64,000 nucleotides of DNA, taken from Agrobacterium tumefaciens (GTDB lineage: Bacteria > Pseudomonadota > Alphaproteobacteria > Rhizobiales > Rhizobiaceae). Of the stretch, positions 35,809 to 45,192 are shown piece after piece. The translations under genes were made by a program, and so were the position numbers. The stretch covers positions 372,001-436,000 of the forward strand of contig NZ_CP115843.1 of NCBI RefSeq assembly GCF_013318015.2, in the 5' to 3' direction. Each line of letters starts with the position of its first letter. The first letter of the stretch is position 1. The notes beneath the pieces are model-generated. The model made no database searches, was not told the origin of the DNA, and was given only the letters and a program-made list of their open reading frames with translations.

Positions 35809-37755
35809 TCAGGCAGCCACCGGCGGCACTCGGCGCTGGCGCGCCACTTTTCTCACGGGGCTTTTCAAGACCACAGGGCCTGTGTCGCTCAGGGCTGACA
35901 CGACGGCCTGCGTCAGCGAAGCGGCAACGAAGTCGGCGCTTATGTCTTGTGGGTCGATTGGCGCTTCGCGCCCGCCTTCTCCCATCGGCAACAATATGCC
36001 GACACGAAGAGAAGGTCTTACACGCTTCAAACGACGCACGATCTGTCGTGCGTGCGATTTCGAGTTCTCATTGAGAAACGTAACGACAACGGTGTCGATA
36101 TCGTCAGCCACCAGAGCCTTTAGATCTCGTCCTTCAATCCTTGTATAGTCTGCTTGTCTGATCTGCGCACCCTGAACCAAGAGAACTTGCGATAACATCG
36201 CAGACGCTGCGTCGTCCATGGCCCCTCGGCCTCCCAGGGATAGAATGGATCTGCCTTTACCGTCCGGTAGCGCGATTGTTTCTTTGGTCTCTGGCGCTGA
36301 AGTCTGTTCGTCTTCCGACATTCCCTCGTTTTCCTCTTCGCTCGCAATCTCTGCAAGATTTTCAATGAGGGCATGGGCGCTGGAGGCAAGAAGCGTGATC
36401 TGAGCCTCTGTCATCACGCCGCGCTGGCGGTCCGCTTCGCCCAGGATCAAGGCAGGAAGACCAACTTTTTCGTAGTAGTCGATGAGATATTCCTCTTCGA
36501 GAAACTCTTCGGCGTTGTCAGTCGCTTCGTTGGGGTCGCCGGAGAGCAGCCGCTGGTAGAGCTTTTCCTGCGGTTGGAGGACTGGTTCATTTCCGAGCAG
36601 AACATCCAGAAAACTAAACTCGGGGACATATCTGCCAAGAACGACCAGACACACCGTGAGAGGTGTCGACAGCATTAACCCCAGCGGTCCCCAAAGCCAG
36701 GACCAGAAGATTGCGGAGATGATGATCGCCATTGGAGACAAGCCGGTGTGGCTACCATAGAGCCAAGGTTCAACGACGTTATTGCTGATCAGTTCGGTGA
36801 CGATGAAAAGTGCCGCGACCCACGCGACCAACGACCAGCCGGGAGAGATTGCAAGGGCGAGGAACAGCGGCAATACCATTCCGATAACGGGACCAATATA
36901 GGGCACGAAACGCAGAACCAGCGTCAGCAGACCCCACAGGATCGCGTTCGGAATGCCAAGCACCCAAAGCCCAATGGTGATGGGAAAGGCGTAAAGTGCA
37001 TTTACCACCAATTGCATCAGAAGGTATTTCCCAACCCGTTTTCCAGCGTCCTGCAGCGCTGCCGTCGTGCGATGCAGGTCACCAAGTCCAACCAGTCTGA
37101 TAAACCTGTCGCGAAGGTCCTCACGCTCGATCAACATGAAAATCACAAGAACGATGACCAAACCTGCCGTTGCAAACGGGCTGATAAGCGGAAGAATGAA
37201 ATTGCCAAGTGTTTCGACCGGATGGGATCGCGTGACGATCTCAACGGGCATCGGCTCTCGCATGGTTGGTGCGGTCGACTGCTCGTCCTGACTTTCGACG
37301 GCGCGTGTCTGCAACTCGGCGCCGACACGCTCGACAACCTTGCTCAGATGTTCGAGCACACCATTGCCTGATCCTGCCTGGCTGAGCGCCTGAACCTTGG
37401 TGACGATATTGCGCTGATATGTCGGGATGTTTTCGGCAAGATTTGTCACCTGCGTGGCGACGACGAAACTGAACAGCGCAATTGCCATGAAGGCTGAGGC
37501 GACCGCCAAAATAACGGCGGCAATCTTGGGCACAGAGTGTTTTCGGAGAAAGGAGACAATAGGTGCCAGAGTGAATGTCAGGAGGAGAGCCAAGGCTAAT
37601 GGCACGAAGATTTCCTGACCCACGTGCAGGATGACCGCGACGCCAATCAGAATGAGAATCGTTCGTCCAGAAAGCCTGGTGTTAGCCAGCGGACCTTGAT
37701 GAGAAACGGCCATAAGTTTTCCGATGTCGTTTGTTGTTAAAGCGCCAGTGTCCAT
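35809..37755 (-). CDS. AI-2E-family (PerM-like) membrane protein with long cytosolic tail
   Basis: A 648-residue protein. The first ~400 residues have the eight-helix AI-2E/UPF0118 pattern (VAVILHVGQEIFVPLALALL near the start; NNVVEPWLYGSHTGLSP and FWSWLWGPLGLMLSTPL late). About 240 residues follow that are soluble, with an acidic linker (IASEEENEGMSEDEQ) and a compact alpha/beta part (DDIDTVVVTFLNE, SLRVGILLP). The AI-2 export role named for the family is not assured, as members also act in Na/H exchange. The start is set at ATG 37755. It is monocistronic. Confidence 0.82.
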   Translation of the reverse strand: MDTGALTTNDIGKLMAVSHQGPLANTRLSGRTILILIGVAVILHVGQEIFVPLALALLLTFTLAPIVSFLRKHSVPKIAAVILAVASAFMAIALFSFVVATQVTNLAENIPTYQRNIVTKVQALSQAGSGNGVLEHLSKVVERVGAELQTRAVESQDEQSTAPTMREPMPVEIVTRSHPVETLGNFILPLISPFATAGLVIVLVIFMLIEREDLRDRFIRLVGLGDLHRTTAALQDAGKRVGKYLLMQLVVNALYAFPITIGLWVLGIPNAILWGLLTLVLRFVPYIGPVIGMVLPLFLALAISPGWSLVAWVAALFIVTELISNNVVEPWLYGSHTGLSPMAIIISAIFWSWLWGPLGLMLSTPLTVCLVVLGRYVPEFSFLDVLLGNEPVLQPQEKLYQRLLSGDPNEATDNAEEFLEEEYLIDYYEKVGLPALILGEADRQRGVMTEAQITLLASSAHALIENLAEIASEEENEGMSEDEQTSAPETKETIALPDGKGRSILSLGGRGAMDDAASAMLSQVLLVQGAQIRQADYTRIEGRDLKALVADDIDTVVVTFLNENSKSHARQIVRRLKRVRPSLRVGILLPMGEGGREAPIDPQDISADFVAASLTQAVVSALSDTGPVVLKSPVRKVARQRRVPPVAA

Positions 37756-38147
37756 CAGCAGTCCGCCTTTAGATGCACCGATGAACTCAAAAAATATGTG
37801 CCATGTCCGCATCTGCTTTATGAAGATCAGCTTTAACTCGCGAAAGACGTTAAAGATGCAAGGGCGTGCCTCACATCTTTCTCTCGACCTAGCAGTCCTG
37901 TAGTAGCGCCAATGTAAGGGAAAATATTGCTTAAAAATTACTGTGGCCTATCGGAATCGAAAAAGGGGTGTAGGGCCCGAGCGATGCCGGGCGATTGGTG
38001 CTGTCACATAGGCAGGATCGAGGCGATTGAGCGTAACTGGTTCGGTTTCAATGGATGCAGATAGCTTGCGCAACGCTCTTGAACGCAACTCTCCACATCC
38101 CCATTCATATTAGGCTGAGGCATATCTCTTTTATGGAGCACGATTGT
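37756..38147. other. Divergent spacer, no gene seen
   Basis: About 390 bases between the AI-2E-family gene and the DUF4112 gene. It is AT-rich at 37910-37950 and should hold both promoters. No RNA gene or repeat was recognised. Confidence 0.35.
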
Positions 38148-38567
38148 ATGACAGCGAGAACGTGGAACGCCCACGGCACATCGGACGACTTCGTGGATGG
38201 TGCTGAGCGGCTCCGCCGTCTGCGGCGGCTGTCGGGCATCGCTCGTATGATGGACACAGCGATCCGCATTCCTGGCACGGGAATCCGTTTTGGTGCAGAT
38301 TCCATCATGGGTTTGCTGCCACTGATTGGTGATGGTGCGGGTGCTATTGTCGGCCTCTATATCGTCAATGAAGCGCGCCGCCTTGGTGTGCCGCAGGAAA
38401 AGCTTGCGCGAATGGTTGGCAACATTGCCATGGATGCTCTTGTGGGCAGTGTTCCTGTCTTCGGTGATCTGTTTGATATTTATTTCAAATCGCACCGCCG
38501 TAATGTCGATATGATCATCCAGCACTTTGGCATCCATGGCGACGAGTTGCGGCGGAAGCGCAAATAA
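38148..38567 (+). CDS. DUF4112 protein
   Basis: A 139-residue protein with the DUF4112 pattern: LSGIARMMDTAIRIPGTGIRFG, SIMGLLPLIGDGAGAIVGLYIV and SVPVFGDLFDIYFKSH, followed by a basic tail. Two hydrophobic stretches suggest membrane association. Function is unknown for the family. ATG 38148 is chosen because GGAG lies 10 bases upstream, and earlier ATGs lack a ribosome site. Confidence 0.82.
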   Translation: MTARTWNAHGTSDDFVDGAERLRRLRRLSGIARMMDTAIRIPGTGIRFGADSIMGLLPLIGDGAGAIVGLYIVNEARRLGVPQEKLARMVGNIAMDALVGSVPVFGDLFDIYFKSHRRNVDMIIQHFGIHGDELRRKRK

Positions 38568-39099
38568 GCCTCGACGATGGCCCGAAAAAACCTGGCTGCG
38601 GTTCTGGAGTCGCAGTCGAGGTGTACCGTTTCCTCGTCGGTGGTCGAGACTGCGTCTTTCAGCCTGTGCGCATTGTTGGCTGTCGCCTTAGGGCGGGTAG
38701 GCTCAACTAAGATACTTCAGTGCCGGATAGAGGCCGCCTCGGCGGACGGAGTCGTCCCTGTTTCGCCGGGTCAGCCGGCTTTCCTGCTCGCTCGCAATCC
38801 ACGCGATGGCTGTCAAAATACCAATCCCAAATCTGGACGCTGCTGAGCGCGTCGATATGCCATCCCGTGACGCAGCTAGAACGCGGCTACGCAGATCATC
38901 GTTGAAAGCTCAGGCCATGTTGCTTGCGACCAAATCACCAGTCGGAGCGATGGAATCAGAATTCCGCCAGTAAGGGGGGCCTAAACGCGATTCCGCGTTC
39001 AACGGACGTGATCTATAAATCCAATGGAAATCAGCCTGTGAACGATGCTGGGGACAGTTCGGCTCCTTTCAAGAGCCAAAGATAAAGATGCCCCTTGTC
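38568..39099. other. Spacer, nothing recognised
   Basis: About 530 bases after DUF4112. Open frames of 61 and 89 codons occur on the plus strand, but neither shows family features, a ribosome site, or steady codon use. No repeat or terminator was seen. Confidence 0.35.
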
Positions 39100-39726
39100 T
39101 CAGTTCAACAGACCCAACTTTTTTCTAAGTGCTTCCGACCAGACCGCGTAGCCTGCCGCATTCAGGTGAACCAGATCGGGTAAATAATAACGGAACATCG
39201 GCAGGCCATTTTCACCAATGAGGCCGGCGTTCGGATCAAGCCATGTCGTGTGTTCGCGGCCGTTGCACCAGTCGCGCGCCGTCTGGTTGAAAAGATCGAA
39301 TTCGTGGCGGTATATCCAGCGCGCCGGACTGGGCTTGATCGCCAGAACAAAGACGTCCGCCTGCGGTAGCGCTCGAGAGATGCGATCGCGCAAATCCCGC
39401 AGGTGCCCAAGCGTCGTCTGCGCCTTGAGGCCGTCGCTGGCAATATCGTTTTCGCCGAAATAAAGCGCCACTCTACCTGGCTTCAAGGGAACCAGGAGCC
39501 GGTCGAGGTAGTGGCTGGCAGAGAGGTAAGTGCCACCGCCAAATCCCAGATTGACGATCTCCAGCGAGCCGAGATCCTCGGTGATGGAGCTCCAGATTCG
39601 AAACGAGGATGAGCCATAAAAGGCGATCGGATTGTCTGGAAGGCCGATGCGCTGAATGCGGGCCAGAACGGCAATGATATCGTTTTCGTGACGGCTGGTG
39701 CCGATATTGGCTGGGAAGTCGTACAT
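39100..39726 (-). CDS. SGNH/GDSL-family hydrolase
   Basis: A 208-residue esterase-like protein. Block I reads FYGSSSFRIW (Ser near 39-40, replacing the GDS form), block II LGFGGGTY, block III YFGENDIAS with the G-x-N-D residues, and block V PDLVHLNAAGY with catalytic Asp and His. No signal peptide is visible. It could deacylate an acylated sugar. ATG 39726 has AGGA 7 bases upstream. It follows dgoK on the minus strand with a 67-base gap. Confidence 0.83.
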   Translation of the reverse strand: MYDFPANIGTSRHENDIIAVLARIQRIGLPDNPIAFYGSSSFRIWSSITEDLGSLEIVNLGFGGGTYLSASHYLDRLLVPLKPGRVALYFGENDIASDGLKAQTTLGHLRDLRDRISRALPQADVFVLAIKPSPARWIYRHEFDLFNQTARDWCNGREHTTWLDPNAGLIGENGLPMFRYYLPDLVHLNAAGYAVWSEALRKKLGLLN

Positions 39727-39793
39727 GATTGGTCCTAAAAAATTGTCTTGAAAGCCGGATGCCGCCATTTCGGCAACCGGCGATCGGCAAGGG

Positions 39794-40705
39794 TTATAAA
39801 AGCGCTTGCCGCAGGATAGTCAGAGCGCCTTTTGTGAGGGCGTCATCCGCACCCATGGATGTCTTGAGCCCGAACACATCGGCGGCAACCAGATAGAGAT
39901 CGTTCAGCCCGTCATTGCCGACGATAGCTGCCTCGTCTCCTTCCGCATACCATCCGGCCTCGCGGGCTTGCCGAAACTCCTGCCCGATGACCAGTCCTCG
40001 CACATAGGATCGCAACTGATCCGGCGAAAGCCGGCCCGCAAGCCCGCCGGTTCGCGCCGAAAACAGCAGCGACAGCATGGCGGCGGATCGTTTTGCCTCT
40101 GTCAGACCCCAGCGATAGGCCTCGTGATCATCGACCGGCGGCTGCGTGGAACCGCGCGCGATGAAGGAGTGATTGATAAGCAGGTTGAAGATTTCACCGG
40201 TGACGAATGTCTGGAAGCCATCGATCCTTCCCGCCGTCACCCGCGCCCATTTGCTGTGTGTTCCAGGGATGATCAAGGTGGCGTCTTCGCCAAGGCCGTG
40301 GCCGACGATCTGGGTTTCTTCGCCGCGCATCACGTCCGGGAAGGGCTGGCGGGCGGGGTCGGTCAGACCGGGCAGGAAGACGAGATCGGACCCGTTCGGC
40401 AGCGACCTGCGCACCGTGCCGGCGGCAAGTTCCGCCGGGCCTGCCGGGCACGGCACATAAGCGACCTCGACCCAGCCGTTGCGGCTGGTGATCATTCCGA
40501 GTGCGGCGACGGGCAAGGCACCATGGCTTGAGAACCAGGGTGCGAGTGCATCCATCAGCGCCGCCTCGTGCTCACCCTTACCAAGGCTCGAAATACCGTT
40601 GGCGGTTTCCAGATGATCGAGTTCTTCGCCGCCTTCACCAACGAGCGTTGCCCTCAGTGATGTCGTTCCCCAATCAACGATGATCGATGTCGCCGGTGCT
40701 GCCAT
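39794..40705 (-). CDS. dgoK: 2-dehydro-3-deoxygalactonokinase
   Basis: A 303-residue sugar-acid kinase of the DgoK family, phosphorylating 2-keto-3-deoxygalactonate at C6. The phosphate motif IIVDWGTTSLRATLV lies at the start. PGTHSKWARV and GEIFNLL are typical of DgoK. AGGAGG with 8-base spacing supports ATG 40705. It is divergent from the DapA/enolase/importer operon. The matching 2-keto-3-deoxy-6-phosphogalactonate aldolase (DgoA) is not in the window. Confidence 0.87.
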   Translation of the reverse strand: MAAPATSIIVDWGTTSLRATLVGEGGEELDHLETANGISSLGKGEHEAALMDALAPWFSSHGALPVAALGMITSRNGWVEVAYVPCPAGPAELAAGTVRRSLPNGSDLVFLPGLTDPARQPFPDVMRGEETQIVGHGLGEDATLIIPGTHSKWARVTAGRIDGFQTFVTGEIFNLLINHSFIARGSTQPPVDDHEAYRWGLTEAKRSAAMLSLLFSARTGGLAGRLSPDQLRSYVRGLVIGQEFRQAREAGWYAEGDEAAIVGNDGLNDLYLVAADVFGLKTSMGADDALTKGALTILRQALL

Positions 40706-40785
40706 GTCTTGAACCTCCTCGTTCATTTCATCTTGGGGCTTGTCATAGGTCGCAAGTCTATATAGTGTCAATTAGTGAATTCAAG

Positions 40786-40802
40786 GTATCAAAATATGAT
40801 AC
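40786..40802. promoter_or_regulatory. 17-bp dyad in the dgoK / sugar-acid operon control region
   Basis: GTATCA-AAATA-TGATAC is a perfect inverted repeat with a 5-base centre, ending 18 bases before ATG 40821 and 80 bases from the dgoK start. It sits just ahead of the ribosome site GGGAGGAG, where a repressor would block transcription. The operon encodes an IclR-type regulator (48085), which is the natural candidate to bind here. Inference. Confidence 0.45.
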
Positions 40803-40820
40803 TAAATCGGGAGGAGAAAG

Positions 40821-41729
40821 ATGGTGGCTGGCCTTAAGGGGATTTTGCCTGTTCTGCCTACGCCGTTTCTGGCTGATGGCGGCATTGACGAAGCGGGTAT
40901 GAAGCGACTGGTGGTCTTTGCGCTCGACAAGGGCGTCGATGGTGTCGTGTTTCCCGGTTTCGCCAGCGAGGTGGAGACTTTGAACGCCGCCGAGCGTGCG
41001 GCGTTGCTGAAAATTGTCGTGGATGTGGTGGCTGGGCGGGTGCCGGTCGTGGCCGGGGCAAGTGCGGCCGACTGGCGTGACGTGGTTGAGCACGGGCGGG
41101 CGGCATCGGCGCTTGGCATCCGCCACCTGATGGTGCAGGTGCCCAAGTCGGTCGGCACGGATGCGCCGGCGCTGATCGAATTCCTCGGCAGGATCGTCGA
41201 GGCGTTGCCCGAAGTTGAAATCATTCTGCAGAATGCACCTGCGCCGCGCGGCTCCGACCTTTCGCCGCAGGCGATCGTGGAGATCGTGCGGGCGTTGCCG
41301 CAGGTGACCTATGTCAAGGAAGAGACGCTTCCTGCCGGCCCGGCTATCAGCCACATCGTCGCCCATGCGCCTTCGACACTGAAGGGCGTCATCGGCGGGG
41401 GCGGCGCGCGCTACATTCTCGACGAATATGCCCGAGGTGCTACGGCCGCAATGCCGGCGCTGGAGATCGCCGAGGAACATGTTGCCATCGATCGGGCGCT
41501 TGTTGCCGGGCGGCAGGAGGAGGCTCGTCGGATTTATGTGCGCACCCTGCCTCTTCTGGTGCTGCAGGCGGTCTATCGCATGCGGCTGACCAAATATGTG
41601 CTGGCCCGTCGCGGCGTGATCGAAGGGGTCGGTGTGCGTGCGCCGACACCCGAGCTTGATGCGGCGGCCATTGCCGATATCGACGCCAATCTGGTTGAAC
41701 TAGGCCTCGTTGCCGTGGAGGCCGCATGA
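40821..41729 (+). CDS. DapA-family lyase, Tyr-to-Gln variant
   Basis: A 302-residue class I aldolase-fold enzyme. The Schiff-base Lys is in VTYVKEET near residue 171. The tyrosine of the DapA catalytic triad, expected in LYNVP, reads LQNAPA, so the usual proton relay is changed. The GTTGE motif reads PGFASEVETLN. It probably handles a 2-keto-3-deoxy sugar acid, given the MR-type enzyme that overlaps it by ATGA and dgoK across the control region. Reaction (aldol cleavage or dehydration) is undetermined. Confidence 0.82.
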   Translation: MVAGLKGILPVLPTPFLADGGIDEAGMKRLVVFALDKGVDGVVFPGFASEVETLNAAERAALLKIVVDVVAGRVPVVAGASAADWRDVVEHGRAASALGIRHLMVQVPKSVGTDAPALIEFLGRIVEALPEVEIILQNAPAPRGSDLSPQAIVEIVRALPQVTYVKEETLPAGPAISHIVAHAPSTLKGVIGGGGARYILDEYARGATAAMPALEIAEEHVAIDRALVAGRQEEARRIYVRTLPLLVLQAVYRMRLTKYVLARRGVIEGVGVRAPTPELDAAAIADIDANLVELGLVAVEAA

Positions 41730-42892
41730 ACAGCCCCGTCGCAAGCGTCGAAGTCTTCACGCTGACCCAGCCGCGCAAGGTGCCTTATCTCGGCGCCTTG
41801 CGTGAAGGTGAGGTGGTCAATCCCAACGGCTATATCGTACGCAAGGGAAATCGTACGGTCTACCCGACCTTCGACCGCAGCGTGCTGGTGCGCATGACGA
41901 CCGAGGCCGGTGTTGTTGGTTGGGGTGAGACCTATGGTATCGTCGCCCCCGGTGCGGTCGCCGCTCTCATCAACGATCTTCTCGCCGGTTTCGTGATCGG
42001 CCGCGATGCTTCGAACCCTTCGGCGATCTATGACGACCTTTACGACATGATGCGGGTGCGCGGTTATACCGGCGGCTTCTACGTGGATGCGCTCGCCGCG
42101 CTCGATATTGCGCTATGGGATATTGCCGGACAGGAAGCCGGCAAGTCCGTTCGCGACTTGCTCGGCGGCGGCGTGGATACGTTTCCGGCCTATGTTTCAG
42201 GCCTGCCTGAAAAGACGCTCAAGGCCCGCGGGGAATTGGCGAAATACTGGCAGGACCGCGGTTTCAACGCCTTCAAGTTCGCAACGCCGGTGGCAGACGA
42301 TGGCCCGGCGGCCGAAATGGCGAATCTCCGGAAGGTGCTTGGACCCGATGCAAAGATTGCCGCCGACATGCACTGGAACCAAACGCCGGAACGGGCGCTG
42401 GAACTGATTGCCGAAATGCAGCCCTTCGACCCTTGGTTCGCAGAGGCTCCGGTCTGGACGGAGGACATTGCCGGTCTGGAGAAGGTTTCGAAGAATACCG
42501 AAGTGCCGATTGCAGTTGGTGAGGAATGGCGCACCCATTGGGATATGCGCGCCCGCGTCGAGCGCTGCCGCATTGCGATCGTGCAGCCGGAAATGGGCCA
42601 TAAGGGTATCACCAATTTCATCCGTATCGGTGCTCTTGCTTCCGAGCACGGCATCGATGTCATCCCGCACGCCACCGTTGGCGCCGGCATATTTCTTGCC
42701 GCCAGCCTGCAGGCGTCGTCGACATTGCCAACGCTCAAAGGTCACGAATTCCAGCATTCGATCTTCGAGCCGAACCGTCACCTGCTGGAAGGCGACATGG
42801 ATTGCCGGGAGGGCAGGTATCACCTGCCGTCCGGACCCGGACTTGGGGTAAGGCCGTCGGAGGCGGCACTCGGTCTGATTGAACGTATCTGA
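41726..42892 (+). CDS. Mandelate racemase/muconate lactonizing-type enzyme
   Basis: A 388-residue enolase-superfamily enzyme. Lys near 181 (AFKFATP), metal ligands Asp near 214 (IAADMHWN), Glu near 238 (FAEAPV) and Glu near 264 (VGEEWR), and a His near 314 (IPHATVG) are visible. The Asp that pairs with this His in MR-subgroup enzymes is expected in QPDxxxxGG, and here it reads QPEMGHKG, a Glu. Context suggests an aldonate or lactone substrate. It may be a dehydratase or cycloisomerase, and sequence alone does not settle this. Confidence 0.83.
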   Translation: MNSPVASVEVFTLTQPRKVPYLGALREGEVVNPNGYIVRKGNRTVYPTFDRSVLVRMTTEAGVVGWGETYGIVAPGAVAALINDLLAGFVIGRDASNPSAIYDDLYDMMRVRGYTGGFYVDALAALDIALWDIAGQEAGKSVRDLLGGGVDTFPAYVSGLPEKTLKARGELAKYWQDRGFNAFKFATPVADDGPAAEMANLRKVLGPDAKIAADMHWNQTPERALELIAEMQPFDPWFAEAPVWTEDIAGLEKVSKNTEVPIAVGEEWRTHWDMRARVERCRIAIVQPEMGHKGITNFIRIGALASEHGIDVIPHATVGAGIFLAASLQASSTLPTLKGHEFQHSIFEPNRHLLEGDMDCREGRYHLPSGPGLGVRPSEAALGLIERI

Positions 42893-42916
42893 ACTGGTTT
42901 TTTGGAGGAGGAAGCC

Positions 42917-44188
42917 ATGAACAAAACAATAAGCCGATTGGCGCTCGGCACCGCGACCGCCGTTTTGATGACAATGGGCAGCCTTGCCCCGGCCAAGGCC
43001 GATACCGTTCTGAAATTCATTTCCTGGCAGACGGACGATGCCGGCACTGGCGAATGGTGGCATTCGGCCATTGCCGCCTTCGAAAAACAGCATCCGGGCG
43101 TGAAAATCGAATTCACCAAGGCCGAGCGCAGCTCCTATGCCGACACGATGACGACGCTTTTTGCGGCCAACCAGCCGCCGCAGATCGTGCATCTGGCGTC
43201 GTTCGAATTTCAAATGTTTGCCGATAGCGGCTGGCTCGAGCCGCTCGACCCCTGGCTGAAGAAGGACGGCATCGACATGACGGGCTGGGCCGGCCAGCAG
43301 AAATGCGAATGGAATGGCGAAACCGTCTGCATCATGACCAACTATTTCGGTTTCGTCATGGCCTACAACAAGAAGCTTCTCGAAGAAGCGGGCGTCGCGG
43401 TTCCGAAGACCTTTGACGAGTTTCTGGCCGCTGCGAAGGCGACGACCAAGGATCTGAACGGCGACGGCATTATCGACCAGTTCGGCACAGGCCATGAAAC
43501 GAAAGGCGGTCCGGGTCAATATCTGACGGAGATGCTGAACTACATCCTCGACGCTGGCGCCTACTGGACCGACAAGGACGGCAATATCACCATCGAAACG
43601 CCGCAGATGGTGGAGGGTCTTTCACGCTGGAAAACCGTGATGAAGAGCGGGATCAGCCCGGTCGACATGAGCGCCAGCGACGTGCGCAAGCTGTTTGCCG
43701 ATGGCAAGATGGCGATGCGGCTTGATGGGCCCTGGCTTTACGGTACGACCGAAAAAGGTTCGGCCAAGGCTGATATCGTTTACGCCGCACCGCCGCTTCA
43801 TCCGCCGCTTGGCGGCTCGTCCAATGTACTCGCCATGCCGGCCGATATTCCCGACGACCAGAAGGCATTGGTCTGGGATTTCATCAAGCTGACGATGTCG
43901 CCGGAATTCCAGCGCAGCTATGCCACCCTTGGCGGCAACACCCCGCCAAGCCCGAAGGCCGACGTCTCGGGTGTTGAAAAGACCATCCCTCATTTTCCGG
44001 TGCTGATCGAGACGATGAAGGCCGCGTCCGAGGCGGGGATCGACCGCATTCCGACCGGACTTGAGCTCTTCTACAACGAGTTCAGCAAGATGGTGATGGA
44101 AGAAAGCCAGCGGATGATCATTCAGGATCTCGATCCGGCGGCGGTGGCGAAAACCATGCAGGCAAAGGCCGAAGCCATCAAGGGTTGA
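42917..44188 (+). CDS. Sugar ABC substrate-binding protein (SBP family 1)
   Basis: A 423-residue periplasmic protein. The signal peptide ends SLAPAKADT, and the mature start is VLKFISWQTDDAGTGEWW with FEKQHPGVKIEF, typical of carbohydrate uptake family 1 (UgpB/MalE-like) proteins. GGAGGAGG precedes ATG 42917. Two permeases and a UgpC/MalK-type ATPase follow. The ligand is likely a sugar or sugar acid metabolised by the flanking enzymes. Confidence 0.92.
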   Translation: MNKTISRLALGTATAVLMTMGSLAPAKADTVLKFISWQTDDAGTGEWWHSAIAAFEKQHPGVKIEFTKAERSSYADTMTTLFAANQPPQIVHLASFEFQMFADSGWLEPLDPWLKKDGIDMTGWAGQQKCEWNGETVCIMTNYFGFVMAYNKKLLEEAGVAVPKTFDEFLAAAKATTKDLNGDGIIDQFGTGHETKGGPGQYLTEMLNYILDAGAYWTDKDGNITIETPQMVEGLSRWKTVMKSGISPVDMSASDVRKLFADGKMAMRLDGPWLYGTTEKGSAKADIVYAAPPLHPPLGGSSNVLAMPADIPDDQKALVWDFIKLTMSPEFQRSYATLGGNTPPSPKADVSGVEKTIPHFPVLIETMKAASEAGIDRIPTGLELFYNEFSKMVMEESQRMIIQDLDPAAVAKTMQAKAEAIKG

Positions 44189-44200
44189 TCCCGTTGTCTT

Positions 44201-44225
44201 GCCATGGCCCGGAAAGGGCCATGGC
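44201..44225 (+). other. Intercistronic stem-loop after the binding-protein gene
   Basis: GCCATGGCCC and GGGCCATGGC form a perfect 10-bp stem with a GGAAA loop, 13 bases downstream of the binding-protein stop and before the first permease. There is no T run. It probably stabilises the binding-protein message and lowers read-through, like the hairpin at 19496. Confidence 0.7.
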
Positions 44226-44255
44226 CATCATCCGCATCCGGCAGGAGGACCATCC

Positions 44256-45182
44256 ATGACCGAACCCGTTCGGGCTGGGCGTCGCAAGTTCTTCGATCTT
44301 GCGCGCCCCAGCCGGCAACATCTCCTCGGCTATATTCTGATTGCGCCCGCAGTCCTGATGGTTGCCGCCATCATCGTCTGGCCGCTCGTTTTGGCCATCG
44401 ACCTGTCGTTCCAGCAGGTCAAGATACCACGGCTTGGCGGTGCCAGCCGGCCGTTTTCGCTGAGCAATTACACATGGTTGTTCTCCTCGCCGGAATTCTG
44501 GCTGGCCTGCTGGGTGACGCTAAAGCTGGTCATCGTCGTAACCGCCGGCAGCGTCGCCGTTGGTCTCAGCACGGCGCTTCTGGCCAATAATCGCTTCAAG
44601 GGCCGCACCGTCGCGCGGCTGGGAATGGCGCTGCCCTGGGCGGTGCCGGAAATCATCGCGGTCGTCATCTTTGCGTGGATGTTCGACACCTCCTTCGGCC
44701 TGTTCGGTTGGCTGGCGATCAAGCTCGGTTTCACCGACCAGATGATCCCCTGGGTCAGCAGTTCCACGGCCGCCTTCTGGGCCGTTGCCATCACCATGGT
44801 GTGGAAGGGCTTTCCTTTCGTGTCGATCATGTGTCTGGCCGGTCTGCAGTCCATTCCCACCGATTATTACGCCGCCGCCAAGGTGGATGGCGCCAGTGTC
44901 TGGCAGCGTTTCCGCTGGATCACCATGCCGTTGCTGATGCCGGTTCTCGGGGTCACGCTGGTGCTGACCCTGCTTTGGGTGTTCCGCGACTTTTCCATCA
45001 TCAAGGTTCTGACCGGCGGCGGCCCGCTGCGTTCAACCCAGACGCTGTCGATCATGACCTACGACCAGGCCTTCCAGTATCACAACTTCGGTCGCGCTGC
45101 CGCCGTCGGCGTGCTGACGCTGGTGATCTGCATCATTGCCAGCCTGCTGATGCTCGGCCGGCGCTCGAAATCAATCTACTGA
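44256..45182 (+). CDS. Sugar ABC permease 1 (UgpA/MalF-like)
   Basis: A 308-residue inner-membrane protein with six hydrophobic segments, starting HLLGYILIAPAVLMVAAIIV. The EAA loop reads YAAAKVDGASVWQRFRWITMP near residue 210. GGAGGACC precedes ATG 44256, and the longer upstream frame covers the hairpin and is not coding. It partners the permease at 45193. Confidence 0.92.
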   Translation: MTEPVRAGRRKFFDLARPSRQHLLGYILIAPAVLMVAAIIVWPLVLAIDLSFQQVKIPRLGGASRPFSLSNYTWLFSSPEFWLACWVTLKLVIVVTAGSVAVGLSTALLANNRFKGRTVARLGMALPWAVPEIIAVVIFAWMFDTSFGLFGWLAIKLGFTDQMIPWVSSSTAAFWAVAITMVWKGFPFVSIMCLAGLQSIPTDYYAAAKVDGASVWQRFRWITMPLLMPVLGVTLVLTLLWVFRDFSIIKVLTGGGPLRSTQTLSIMTYDQAFQYHNFGRAAAVGVLTLVICIIASLLMLGRRSKSIY

Positions 45183-45192
45183 GGAGGCTTTG

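Noticed and set aside
38577..38846. 89-codon open frame after DUF4112
   Set aside because: No homology recognised and no ribosome site. Kept only as spacer.
42197..43519. 440-codon minus-strand open frame across the MR-type enzyme and sugar binding protein
   Set aside because: Spans two real genes in antisense and has shadow-like composition.
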